Made by a program: the position numbers and the translations under genes. A DNA stretch of 64,000 bases, taken from Sphaerothrix epifaneia (GTDB taxonomy: Bacteria > Cyanobacteriota > Cyanobacteriia > Phormidesmidales > Phormidesmidaceae). The stretch covers positions 1-64,000 of the forward strand of contig NZ_JBHZOL010000088.1 of the NCBI RefSeq assembly GCF_042788235.1, written 5' to 3'. The notes under the pieces are model-generated. The model searched no databases and was not told where the DNA came from. It worked only from the letters and a program-made list of their open reading frames with translations. This document shows positions 37,736-46,036 of the stretch, one piece after another; the stretch's first letter is position 1, and each line of letters starts with the position of its first letter.

Positions 37736-38077
37736 CTAAGACACCTCCAACGTTAACAGTTCAATTTCGCGGCCTGCCAGAATGCGATCGCTGAGTTGGC
37801 CGCATTCTGGGCATTGATAAATCCAGTCGGGGGGCTGAAAGGGGCGATCGCAGTAGTTGCAATGGCAGATCACAGGCACCGACTCGATCGCTAACGTGGC
37901 TCCGGCTGCCGGGGTATCGGCTATCACCACGTCAAAGGCAAAGCGTAATGCTTCAGGCACCGCCCCAGAGCCAACGCCAACCCGCATTTTCAACCCGTGA
38001 ATTTGGCTGGCTCCTTGCTGCTGAGCTTGCGTGAGGGCAATTTCTAAGGTTTGCTGCATCAGACTGAGTTCATGCAT
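37736..38077 (-). CDS. hypA: Hydrogenase nickel metallochaperone HypA
   Basis: 113 residues with the N-terminal nickel site MHELSLM (H2) and a zinc-binding pair of CxxC motifs (CNYC and CPEC). It works with HypB to insert nickel. It starts the hypABFC run; a 211-bp gap with a palindromic repeat separates it from hoxW, so a separate promoter is possible. Confidence 0.95.
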   Translation of the reverse strand: MHELSLMQQTLEIALTQAQQQGASQIHGLKMRVGVGSGAVPEALRFAFDVVIADTPAAGATLAIESVPVICHCNYCDRPFQPPDWIYQCPECGQLSDRILAGREIELLTLEVS

Positions 38078-38169
38078 GGGGCACCTCCGATCTGAAAGCT
38101 ACAGGGGCTAAGGGCTGAGTCTGAGCGAATGTCTTAAAAGTTTTATGGCGAATAGCAAATCGGCAGAAT

Positions 38170-38240
38170 TCCCCCAAACTCCGCTTAAAAAGAGCGGCTT
38201 CAAGGCTAGTCCCCCGCTTTTTAAGCGGGGTAGAGGGGAT
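38170..38240. repeat. Palindromic C/G-rich repeat between hoxW and hypA
   Basis: CCCCGCTT at 38212-38219 and AAGCGGGG at 38223-38230 form an 8-bp stem with a 3-nt loop, next to a CCCCC run and a second half-site CCGCTT...AAGAGCGG. Transcripts from hox into hyp would fold here, so it may attenuate or process. Confidence 0.6.
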
Positions 38241-38288
38241 CTCTAAAGACTCAATATCACAACCCATACTTCTAAAACACCCGCTCAG

Positions 38289-38717
38289 TCACTTCACTAA
38301 GTTTTGAATAATCTCTAACGCCTGCAACGCTCCCGCTTGAGCCAATGAGGAAAGCTGCTCCCCAAATTCAAAGTTAGCGGCAGGTATCCAAATGGCGTAG
38401 GCAGTTGGTGTGTGGCTGTAGAGGGCTTGAGTAAGGGCTAGTAGCGATCGCGGCTGACTGAAATGCCCTAAACTCGCTTGCTGTTGACTGGGCTGTAATG
38501 GCTCAATCTGCACCTGCGGCATCAGATCTGCCGACACCGCATCGACAAAGATCACCGTTGCCACCGGAGCCATATCAGCCGCCAGTTCCGGGGTGAGTTG
38601 ATGACAGGCCAGCGATCGCACCCCCGGCCATTGCCAATCCTCGACCTGCTCAGCCACACGCCACCCTACTCCATCGTCACTACGCAGCGTATTTCCGTAG
38701 CCAATCACCAAATACAT
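38289..38717 (-). CDS. hoxW: Hydrogenase maturation endopeptidase HoxW
   Basis: Protease that trims the C-terminal tail of HoxH after nickel insertion. 142 residues from the ATG at 38717, with MYLVIGYGNTLRSDDGVG (nickel-sensing Asp), FVDAVSAD and a C-terminal helix. The ATG starts 1 bp past the hoxH stop. A longer frame overlaps hoxH and lacks conservation. Short but complete for the family. Confidence 0.9.
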   Translation of the reverse strand: MYLVIGYGNTLRSDDGVGWRVAEQVEDWQWPGVRSLACHQLTPELAADMAPVATVIFVDAVSADLMPQVQIEPLQPSQQQASLGHFSQPRSLLALTQALYSHTPTAYAIWIPAANFEFGEQLSSLAQAGALQALEIIQNLVK

Positions 38718-38718
38718 A

Positions 38719-40146
38719 TCAGTCTCGCTGCACCTGGTGCAGGATAGTGCCGTCAGCACTGACTAATTCAACCTGTAGCGGCATTTGCCCAGCGGCGTGG
38801 GTTGAGCAGCTCAAGCAGGGGTCAAAGCAGCGAATTCCGGCTTCAACGCGGTTGAGCATCCCTTCGGGAATTTCGGGGCCATGAATATAGTGCTTGGCAA
38901 TTTGCGCCACGGTTTTGTTCATAGCCAGGTTGTTTTGCCCGGTGGCAATAATCAGGTTGACTTTTTGAATCAGGCCGTTTTCGTCAATTTTGTAGTGGTG
39001 AAACAAGGTACCGCGGGGGGCTTCGCTAACGCCGACGCCTTCTAGGGCATTGATATCGGCTTTGGCACGAACGCGATCGCTGCTGATATCGGCATCGTCC
39101 ATCAGCGCCTGAATGTTTTCTAAGCAAGCCAGAATTTCAATCAGCCGCGCATAGTGGTAGTAAAAAGACGAAGTCGCCACACCGCCCGCCCGTTGGCGAA
39201 ACTCCCGCAGTTCTCGATCAGCAGCTTCGGTGCCCATGCGATCGCAAATGTTGAGCCGCGCCAGGGGGCCGACTCGGTAAATGCCATCGGGATAGCCCAG
39301 CGGCTTGTAGTAAGGAAACTTCAGGTATGACCAGCGCTCAACCGCTTCTCCTAAAAAGTCGGCGTAGTCATCTTCGCTGAGGCGATCGGCCACAATATTG
39401 CCGCTGCTGTCGCTCAAGCGCAAATGGCCGCCGTAATGCTCCCACTCACCTTGCTCACCCACTAGCCCCATATACAGCGACGGAAATTCGCCAAAAATCT
39501 CAGCTTCTGCCTGAAACTGCTGATCTAGCATTTGCTTAAATAGGTGCAAAGCCAGATTAACGGTGGCAAACGCCTCCGGCAGATGAGCCTGAATCCACTG
39601 GCGACCTTCTGGTGCTAAAGGCGATCGCACGCCACCGGGTACTGCCCAAGCCGCGTGAATTTTACGCGCACCGAGCTTTTCAATAATGGTTTGACCAAAC
39701 TGCCGTAGCCGAATGCCCGCCCGTGCCAGATCTGGATCGGCTGCAATCAGGCCAAACACGTTGCGCTGGGCGGGGTCGCTGTCCCAACCCAGCAAAAAGT
39801 CAGGGCTGCTGAGGTGAAAGAAGGAAAGGGCATGAGACTGAGTAATTTGCCCCAGATTCATCAGCCGTCGCAGCTTTTCTCCGGCTTTGGGCACCTGCAC
39901 CGCCAGCAATTTGTCGCCTGTTTTAGCGGCAGCTAGCAAGTGGCTGACCGGACAAATGCCGCAGATGCGAGCCGTAATTCCGGCCATTTCGGTAAAGGGG
40001 CGACCTTCGCAAAATTTCTCAAAGCCGCGATACTCAACAACATGGAAGCGAGCGTCATCGACGTTGCCAGCCTCATCTAGAAAAATTGAAATTTTGGCGT
40101 GACCCTCAATGCGGGTGACGGGGTCGATAATAACGGTGTTTGCCAT
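38719..40146 (-). CDS. hoxH: Bidirectional NiFe hydrogenase large subunit HoxH
   Basis: Carries the NiFe active site of the NAD(P)-linked hydrogenase. The N-terminal ligands are C62 and C65 in RICGICPVSH; the C-terminal ligands are C444 and C447 in DPCLSCSTH. The 25-residue tail after H450 is the substrate for HoxW, encoded next. 475 residues. It is 38 bp behind the CBS-CP12 gene in the hox operon. Confidence 0.97.
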   Translation of the reverse strand: MANTVIIDPVTRIEGHAKISIFLDEAGNVDDARFHVVEYRGFEKFCEGRPFTEMAGITARICGICPVSHLLAAAKTGDKLLAVQVPKAGEKLRRLMNLGQITQSHALSFFHLSSPDFLLGWDSDPAQRNVFGLIAADPDLARAGIRLRQFGQTIIEKLGARKIHAAWAVPGGVRSPLAPEGRQWIQAHLPEAFATVNLALHLFKQMLDQQFQAEAEIFGEFPSLYMGLVGEQGEWEHYGGHLRLSDSSGNIVADRLSEDDYADFLGEAVERWSYLKFPYYKPLGYPDGIYRVGPLARLNICDRMGTEAADRELREFRQRAGGVATSSFYYHYARLIEILACLENIQALMDDADISSDRVRAKADINALEGVGVSEAPRGTLFHHYKIDENGLIQKVNLIIATGQNNLAMNKTVAQIAKHYIHGPEIPEGMLNRVEAGIRCFDPCLSCSTHAAGQMPLQVELVSADGTILHQVQRD

Positions 40147-40184
40147 AATTCCCTATTGCCTGGAGTAAGAGTGGGGGCGATCGC

Positions 40185-40796
40185 CTAGCTATCGTACATA
40201 CGAGCTTCGGGCGCTTCGGGGTTTTCGGCGAGATACTCTTCAAAAGCCGTACGCGGCAATTGGCGATCTCGCTGATGAGCGGCTTCTGCCTGGAGTTCTT
40301 CAACAATGTCCCAAGCAGCGGCACAGGCAGCGTCGGCTGGCCCTTTCTCGGCGCAAACTTCGCGAGCCTGGGCGATCGCTTGCTGAATTTGGTCTTGCAG
40401 CAGCACCTCTTTGGGCTGCTCAACAAAATCGCCCTTGGTCAAAATATCCGTGACAGAAATAATGCCAAGCAGGCGATCGCTAATCACCGGGGCGCGGCGA
40501 ATGTGCGTGTTAGCAAACAAGCGAGCCACATATTCAATGCTTAAATTAGGGCTGACGCTAATGCAGGGTTTGGTCATAATTTCAAACACCCGCACCTGTT
40601 TGGCATCTTTACCGTAGGCCGTCACCTGATAAACCACATCGGTTTCGGTGACAATGCCATAGGCATCTTCTTCGTGACGGCGATCAACTATTAAACTGCG
40701 CAGCCCTTTTTCTTTCATTAGCTTCACAGCTTGATCTACCGTTGCTGAGCCTTTAATCGTAACGACTTCAGCGGTCATAATATCAGCAGCTTTCAT
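40185..40796 (-). CDS. CBS-CP12 fusion protein inside the hox operon
   Basis: 203 residues. Two CBS domains (about 1-60 and 68-125; MKAADIMTAEVVTIKG, FEIMTKPCISVSPN) are followed by a CP12 domain (about 133-203). The CP12 core AWDIVEEL is at 161-168 and the N-terminal cysteine pair is C148/C158. The C-terminal pair is missing: L189 and A198 stand where CP12 has cysteines. CBS domains usually bind adenine nucleotides; CP12 bridges GAPDH and phosphoribulokinase in redox control. Placed between hoxY and hoxH (gaps 19 and 38 bp), it is a candidate link between energy state and hydrogenase or the Calvin cycle. Confidence 0.88.
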   Translation of the reverse strand: MKAADIMTAEVVTIKGSATVDQAVKLMKEKGLRSLIVDRRHEEDAYGIVTETDVVYQVTAYGKDAKQVRVFEIMTKPCISVSPNLSIEYVARLFANTHIRRAPVISDRLLGIISVTDILTKGDFVEQPKEVLLQDQIQQAIAQAREVCAEKGPADAACAAAWDIVEELQAEAAHQRDRQLPRTAFEEYLAENPEAPEARMYDS

Positions 40797-40815
40797 ACCT
40801 TTCCTGGCGTAGGGT

Positions 40816-41364
40816 TCAACCGAATTTAATCATGTCGCGGCCTGCCATAGTGGGCCACTCACCGCGCAGTAGCGGTTCGAGCGTAGCCCGAATGCGATCG
40901 GCAGGCGGCGGGCAACCCGGCATATAAATATCGACGGGGACAACCTGATGCACAGGCAGCACCTGATCTAGCAGTTCTGGAACGATGCCGGGTTCATGGG
41001 GAAGCTGGGGCGTTTTGTCTCCTAGCTCTAGATAGGCGCGACGCAGGACAGGTTCGGCTCCATCTAGCATGTTGCGCATGGCGGGAATGTTGGCGGTAAC
41101 GGCACAGTCGCCAAAGGAAATCAAAATTTTGGTGCGCTGCCGTACCTGGTGAATCAGTTCCCAGTTGTCTTCGTTGGCGACGCCGCCTTCTACCAGGCAA
41201 ACATCGACCTGATCGGGATAAACCTTCAGGTCAGATCCCACCGGGCTGTAGACAACTTCTATCTGCTCGGCTAGCTCAATTAGCCACTCATCGAGATCGA
41301 GAAATGACATGTGGCAACCTGAGCAACCCGCTAGCCAAACGGTGGCAAACTTTATCTTGTCCAT
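40816..41364 (-). CDS. hoxY: Bidirectional NiFe hydrogenase small subunit HoxY
   Basis: Holds the proximal 4Fe-4S cluster that carries electrons from the NiFe site. Cluster cysteines are visible in WLAGCSGCHMSFLD, EGG..FGDCAV and MPGCPPPADRI. 182 residues, the short form typical of Hox enzymes. The start overlaps hoxU by 13 bp. Confidence 0.96.
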   Translation of the reverse strand: MDKIKFATVWLAGCSGCHMSFLDLDEWLIELAEQIEVVYSPVGSDLKVYPDQVDVCLVEGGVANEDNWELIHQVRQRTKILISFGDCAVTANIPAMRNMLDGAEPVLRRAYLELGDKTPQLPHEPGIVPELLDQVLPVHQVVPVDIYMPGCPPPADRIRATLEPLLRGEWPTMAGRDMIKFG

Positions 41365-42068
41365 TCTTGCTTCTCCCGCGCAGTGACCAAAAACTCAAGC
41401 TTGGCGCGATCGCGCTGCTTCTCAGCAGTGGTGGTTCCTTTTCGGAAAATAGCGCCTGTGGGGCAGGCATCGACGCACTTACCGCAAGACGTGCAGGCAC
41501 TAACCTCACCCCAGGGCTGGTTCATCCCCGAAATGATTTTGCAGGTTTCGCCTCGATTGGCGACATCCCAAACATGGGCACCTTCTACTTCGTCACACAC
41601 GCGTACACAGCGGGTACAAAGAATGCAGCGATTGTGGTCAATGCCAAACTGAGGATGCGATACGTCGATTTGCCGCTGCGGGAAGCGGTAGGGAAAGCGG
41701 GTGTGATCCATGCCCACCTGCACAGCCACCTCCTGCAATTCACAGTTGCCGTTGGCGACACAAAAGGCACAGACATGATTTCCTTCAGCAAACAATAGCT
41801 CTACGGTCATGCGGCGATAGGCTTGTAGCTTTGAGGTTTGGGTTTGCACCTCCATTTCTTCGGTCACTTCAGTGACGCAGGCTGGCAGCAGTTTGTTGAT
41901 GCCTTTGACTTCGACTAGGCAGAGCCGACAAGCGCCAATATCCGAAATACCGTCTAAATGGCACAACGTAGGAATAGTAATTCCCGCTGCTTTGGCGGCT
42001 TCTAAAATGGTGGCACCCGCTTCAATGGCTACTGGCGTACCGTCAATGGTGAGTGTTCTAACTGACAT
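41352..42068 (-). CDS. hoxU: Hydrogenase diaphorase subunit HoxU
   Basis: Iron-sulphur subunit of the diaphorase module, related to the N-terminus of NuoG. A [2Fe-2S] ferredoxin domain at the N-terminus (LCHLDGISDIGACRLC), a CxxC-containing His/Cys region (HVCAFCVANGNCELQ), and two 4Fe-4S motifs (CILCTRCVRVCDE, CTSCGKCVDACPTG). The ATG at 42068 gives MSVRTLTIDG and 238 residues, as expected; the upstream 23 codons are non-conserved. A 146-bp gap separates it from hoxF. Confidence 0.95.
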   Translation of the reverse strand: MSVRTLTIDGTPVAIEAGATILEAAKAAGITIPTLCHLDGISDIGACRLCLVEVKGINKLLPACVTEVTEEMEVQTQTSKLQAYRRMTVELLFAEGNHVCAFCVANGNCELQEVAVQVGMDHTRFPYRFPQRQIDVSHPQFGIDHNRCILCTRCVRVCDEVEGAHVWDVANRGETCKIISGMNQPWGEVSACTSCGKCVDACPTGAIFRKGTTTAEKQRDRAKLEFLVTAREKQEWTR

Positions 42069-42214
42069 GGCATTAAAGAATAAGGGACGCAAAAACGGGG
42101 ATGCGCAGCGATCGCAGCGACAGGCAGCAACCGTCAAAATTGGATGAGATTACGTAGCGACTGGCAAACCTGCCCCTGTAGACCGCTTATGGGTCTGCCC
42201 CCGGCGACAGCAAG

Positions 42215-43852
42215 CTAGGGCGGTGAACCGCTCACTTCTAGCTCTGATGCCCTAGCAGTGGCTGACATCAGCGCGGTGTATTCATTCTGGAAATAGCGCA
42301 GCGTACTTAGTACCGGGTTGGGCGCACTTTGCCCCAAACCACACAGGCTCGACTCTTTCACCATGTGGCAGAGGTTTTCGAGCTTTTCTAAATCGCTGGG
42401 GGTCGCCTCTTGGCGCAAAAACTTATTGAGCAACTCGTGAAGCTGAACTGTGCCCGCCCGACAGGGAATACACTTGCCGCAGGATTCAGAGCGACAAAAT
42501 TCCATATAAAACTGAGCCACATCAACCATGCTGGTTTGGGTATCCATCACAATCATGCCGCCCGATCCCATCATCGTGCCCAGCTCAATCAGCGACTCAT
42601 AAGAGACGGGGGTATCTAAGGCCGCTGCCGGAATACAGCCCCCCGATGGCCCCCCTGTTTGGATGGCTTTGACCGTGCCGCCGGCGGGAACGCCGCCGCC
42701 CATCTCTTCTACAATGCGGCGCAGAGGGGTGCCCATTGGGACTTCAATTAGCCCTGGGTTGTTAATTTTGCCAGTGAGGGCAAACACCTTGGTACCCTTG
42801 CTTTTTTCGGTGCCGATGCTGGCATACCAGTCGCTACCCTGACGAATAATGGCTGGGATGTTGGCATAGGTTTCAACGTTGTTAATCAAGGTGGGGCAGC
42901 CCCAGAGTCCGCGTTCGGCGGGGTAAGGCGGACGTGGACGCGGCGTACCGCGCTTGCCTTCGACTGAGGCGATCAAAGCGGTTTCTTCGCCGCAGACAAA
43001 AGCTCCCGCCCCCACCCGAATATCAATTTTGAAGTCAAACGGTGAGCCAAAAATTTGTGCCCCCATCAGACCGTAGCGCTTGGCTTGAGAAATAGCTTTT
43101 TGCAAATGGGCGATCGCCAGTGGGTATTCTGCCCGGATGTAGATATAGCCATGATTAGCGCCAACCGCATACCCCGCGATCGCCATGCCCTCTAGCACCC
43201 GATGCGGGTCGCTTTCTAAAACGCTGCGATCCATAAAAGCGCCAGGGTCGCCTTCATCAGCGTTGCAGATGACGTACTTTTGCTCTCCCGGCATTTTTGC
43301 CACGGTTGCCCACTTTAGCCCGGTTGGATAACCGCCGCCGCCGCGTCCGCGCAGGCCACTGGCGCTAATTTCTTGAACCACCTCATCGGCAGACATTTCC
43401 ATCAGGGCGTGATGGAGCGGTGCATAACCGCCTGCAGCAATATATTCTTCAATGCGCTCTGGATCAATTTGGCCGCTGTTTTCTAGCACAATCGGCATTT
43501 GGTGGGCAAAGAAGGGGTGATCTGCGGCCAGTTGTTGAGGCAGTGAGGCCGTTGCTTGGCCTTGCAGTTGAGCCACTATGGCCGGGGCTTGTTCAGGTGT
43601 TACCTGAGCGTACAATCCGGCCTGTTCGGTGGTTGCTACTAGCGGGCCTTGGCCGCAAAAGCGCAAACAGCCGACACTGCAAACCTCAATGGCCTCATCG
43701 AGTCCTGCTGACTGCACCGCTTTTTCTAGTTCAGCTTTGACGGCTAACGCCCCAGAAGACTGACAGCCCGCTGCAGTACAACAGCGGAGACGGGTTTTCT
43801 GCTGGCGATCGCGGGTTTTCTGGGCAATTGTTCGTAATTCTTGAATATCCAT
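42215..43852 (-). CDS. hoxF: Hydrogenase diaphorase subunit HoxF
   Basis: NAD(P)H- and FMN-binding subunit of the diaphorase, related to NuoF. A thioredoxin-like [2Fe-2S] domain (CCTAAGC, CSVGCLRFCG) at the N-terminus, then GLRGRGGGGYPTGLKW (NADH/FMN), CNADEGDPGAFMDR, and the 4Fe-4S motif SCGKCIPCRAGT. 545 residues, full length. It begins 11 bp behind hoxE. Confidence 0.97.
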   Translation of the reverse strand: MDIQELRTIAQKTRDRQQKTRLRCCTAAGCQSSGALAVKAELEKAVQSAGLDEAIEVCSVGCLRFCGQGPLVATTEQAGLYAQVTPEQAPAIVAQLQGQATASLPQQLAADHPFFAHQMPIVLENSGQIDPERIEEYIAAGGYAPLHHALMEMSADEVVQEISASGLRGRGGGGYPTGLKWATVAKMPGEQKYVICNADEGDPGAFMDRSVLESDPHRVLEGMAIAGYAVGANHGYIYIRAEYPLAIAHLQKAISQAKRYGLMGAQIFGSPFDFKIDIRVGAGAFVCGEETALIASVEGKRGTPRPRPPYPAERGLWGCPTLINNVETYANIPAIIRQGSDWYASIGTEKSKGTKVFALTGKINNPGLIEVPMGTPLRRIVEEMGGGVPAGGTVKAIQTGGPSGGCIPAAALDTPVSYESLIELGTMMGSGGMIVMDTQTSMVDVAQFYMEFCRSESCGKCIPCRAGTVQLHELLNKFLRQEATPSDLEKLENLCHMVKESSLCGLGQSAPNPVLSTLRYFQNEYTALMSATARASELEVSGSPP

Positions 43853-43863
43853 TGCCTTGGCTC

Positions 43864-44394
43864 CTACCTGTCACTTAGCCTACTGATCCCCTCGGTAACA
43901 GCCAGATTTTTTAGCTTTTCTAAAGCTGTGGTTGCCGTTACTTTCCCAGCGACATCGCCATCAAACACAACGGCAGGGGCAATGCCACAAGCACCCAAGC
44001 AGCGGGCTGATAGCAGCGAAACTTCACCGTCTGGCGTTGTTTCTCCCAGGCGAATTCCCAGGTGTTCTTGCAGCGTGTTGACAATATCTTGGCTACCTTT
44101 GACGTAGCAGGCAGTGCCCATGCAGACAATGCAGCTATGAACGCCGCTGGGCTGAAGCGAAAAAAGATGATAGAACGTTGCAACGCCGTAAACCTGGCTG
44201 AGGGGAAGCTTAATCTGGCGGGCAATATAGGTCAAAACGTTGAGGTCTAGATAGCCAAAGGCTTCTTGAGCTTTGTGCAATACCTCAATCAGGCTGTCTT
44301 GCTGATAATGATTGCGCTTGAGGGTAATGTCAATCACCTTCAAGCGCTTGTCTGGCTTAGCTGTAGAGTTGGGAGCAGTCGTCGGAGTGGGCAT
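43864..44394 (-). CDS. hoxE: Hydrogenase diaphorase subunit HoxE
   Basis: NuoE-like [2Fe-2S] protein of the Hox diaphorase. Cluster ligands are in CMGTACYVKGS and CLGACGIAP. 176 residues from the ATG at 44394, which has GAGGAGGAAA about 8 nt upstream; a longer frame to 44412 needs TTG and would cover this site. First gene of the operon. Its ribosome-binding site and leader lie in a 117-bp sequence that recurs exactly at 49705-49821. Confidence 0.95.
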   Translation of the reverse strand: MPTPTTAPNSTAKPDKRLKVIDITLKRNHYQQDSLIEVLHKAQEAFGYLDLNVLTYIARQIKLPLSQVYGVATFYHLFSLQPSGVHSCIVCMGTACYVKGSQDIVNTLQEHLGIRLGETTPDGEVSLLSARCLGACGIAPAVVFDGDVAGKVTATTALEKLKNLAVTEGISRLSDR

Positions 44395-44396
44395 TG

Positions 44397-44513
44397 GCAG
44401 TTTCCTCCTCAAGCTTCTAGGCCCAGGTTGAGAACGTTCAGGCGATCGCGCTTTGGCAACTACCCGACTTCATCTCTGACGGTAGAAAATAAATCTGAGG
44501 AAACTGTGAGGAT
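44397..44513 (-). repeat. 117-bp direct repeat, copy A (hoxE leader)
   Basis: Identical base for base to 49705-49821, same orientation. It contains the hoxE ribosome-binding site and one HIP1 site. It joins directly to the hoxE start, so it is the functional leader copy. The first differing bases are 44396 (G versus A) and 44514 (G versus T). Confidence 0.97.
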
Positions 44514-44672
44514 GCTGGAGGAAAATTCAATCGCTCTTTGAAAAGTGGATACAAGAAGCTCTCCAAGAGCGACTTCATAACTTCGTGCTACACTCGTTGC
44601 TGAAAAATTTGTCACAAGGTCTTAGATATACCAACCTTGCTTTTGTTTAACCTTTTTCTACAGATATGACGA

Positions 44673-44706
44673 GGTACGTTTCTGCAACTCTTGCTAGAAA
44701 CGTACC
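44673..44706 (-). terminator. Hairpin behind the M23 peptidase gene
   Basis: GGTACGTTTCT at 44673-44683 pairs with AGAAACGTACC at 44696-44706 around a 12-nt loop, 43 bp past the stop codon. No T-run follows, so it is called from stem strength and position. Confidence 0.55.
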
Positions 44707-44749
44707 CTTCGAACTCAGTTATCGAACGTGTTTAGCCTGATATCGAATT

Positions 44750-45703
44750 CTAACGACGAACGCGGTCACAAAGCTGTGCTCCACCAGTTGCAGAGTAACA
44801 AGATGTACGACGTTTAGCTGCAGATCCAGGTGGAATAGGATTTAGAGAAGCGACTAAGTAATAATCACTTCCTTGAAAGGTTGAGCCAGAACCATCTAAA
44901 TCACGAAAAGTGAGGGAACTACTGGAGGCAATGCTTGAGGAGTTCCATTCACGAGCAGAATATCCATTAGCTGCTGCTCTCCACATTTGGACATAGACCC
45001 GCTTACCTGAGAGATTGGACGATCTCACTGTTAGGTTGATCGAATTTGTGCTAATAGATGGACTACTAGAACCGCTTCTAAAAGTAAAATTCTGGGAAAT
45101 TAAATTGTCTTGGTAAAGAAGTTCTCGAGAAGAAAGCTCACTAAATCGCATTTGGATTTCTTTGCTTTGGTCGCCTGTACATCCATAGGTAACACTCAAA
45201 TGTAAATGAGGAGCTACCCCACCTGAACTACCTGACACAGCGATTTTCTGACCTTGAACAACATAAGAACCTTGGCTAACACTAAATGAAGACAAATGCA
45301 AGTAATTAGAACAATAGCCATCACCATGATCAATTCTTAACGTGTTTCCTCCTCCGCTAGAATCATAAAAACGTGCAACAACAGTACCTGCTTTTATAGC
45401 TAAAACATCTTCGTTGTTCAAACCAAAATCAATAGCGTGACGAACAGTTTGAAGTCTATCAAGACGATCGTGACTAGCGGCCGCACCAGTTACAGTACGT
45501 CTTATACTATCTCTCCAAGGCAGCTTCAATCCTGTATAGACGCCAGAAACTTCTGCTCGAGCAACATTATTGAGTCCTAGATTGCTGTCTTCCAAATTCA
45601 AAGTCAGTCCTGAAATTATAGTACCTAAGAAAAACAGGAAAACGATCCAGAAGCTGTATTTTGATTTTGCATTAACAAGCTTGATAATATTGATGCGATT
45701 CAT
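44750..45703 (-). CDS. Secreted M23-family metallopeptidase
   Basis: 317 residues. A hydrophobic segment at about 17-35 (FWIVFLFFLGTIISGL) acts as signal or anchor. The LytM-type domain (about 85-175) shows zinc and catalytic residues in RHAIDFG (H89, D92), YLHLS (H136) and PHLHLS (H166, H168), plus the framework IDHGDGYCSNYLHL. The C-terminal 120 residues, Ser-rich and predicted beta, are an accessory domain. M23 enzymes usually cut peptidoglycan cross-bridges or protein Gly bonds. It lies 36 bp behind the small secreted gene, so they probably share a transcript. AT-rich, HIP1-free. Confidence 0.85.
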   Translation of the reverse strand: MNRINIIKLVNAKSKYSFWIVFLFFLGTIISGLTLNLEDSNLGLNNVARAEVSGVYTGLKLPWRDSIRRTVTGAAASHDRLDRLQTVRHAIDFGLNNEDVLAIKAGTVVARFYDSSGGGNTLRIDHGDGYCSNYLHLSSFSVSQGSYVVQGQKIAVSGSSGGVAPHLHLSVTYGCTGDQSKEIQMRFSELSSRELLYQDNLISQNFTFRSGSSSPSISTNSINLTVRSSNLSGKRVYVQMWRAAANGYSAREWNSSSIASSSSLTFRDLDGSGSTFQGSDYYLVASLNPIPPGSAAKRRTSCYSATGGAQLCDRVRR

Positions 45704-45739
45704 AATCTAAATCTCCTTGATGAATGTTTTTGAACTAGA

Positions 45740-46036
45740 TCACAGTTGCCATCCTGCCCTTCTTGCTTGCTCTAAGAAAAGGCAAATAGTATTAACATAA
45801 TTTGACTGGCAAGCAACTCCATTTTCTTGTTGAATTCTATACCACTCAGATTCATAAAGCTGGGGAGAAAGAAATCTAATATTTTGATTCTCAGGCTGAT
45901 TTTCAGTTTCTAGAAAATCGGAAACAGATGTTTCCAAAAAATTAAAAGATTCTGGTTCAGAATAACTATCGGCAATTGCTTTTGAACTAAAAAAAAGACT
46001 GAACATGCTTGTAAAAAGACAAACAAGTAAACGCAT
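45740..46036 (-). CDS. Small secreted protein of unknown function
   Basis: 98 residues. Signal peptide MRLLVCLFTSMFSLFFSSKA with probable cleavage after AIA (about residue 22). The mature 76 residues are acidic (SEPESFNFLETSVSDFLETE), with two cysteines (ACQSN and TICLFLEQARRAGW). Not recognised. Located just upstream of the M23 peptidase, it might be a partner, inhibitor or substrate; this is only inferred from position. Confidence 0.6.
   Translation of the reverse strand: MRLLVCLFTSMFSLFFSSKAIADSYSEPESFNFLETSVSDFLETENQPENQNIRFLSPQLYESEWYRIQQENGVACQSNYVNTICLFLEQARRAGWQL

Noticed and set aside
38070..38267. 65-residue frame between hoxW and hypA
   Set aside because: It is built from the C/G-rich palindromic repeat and has no family features.
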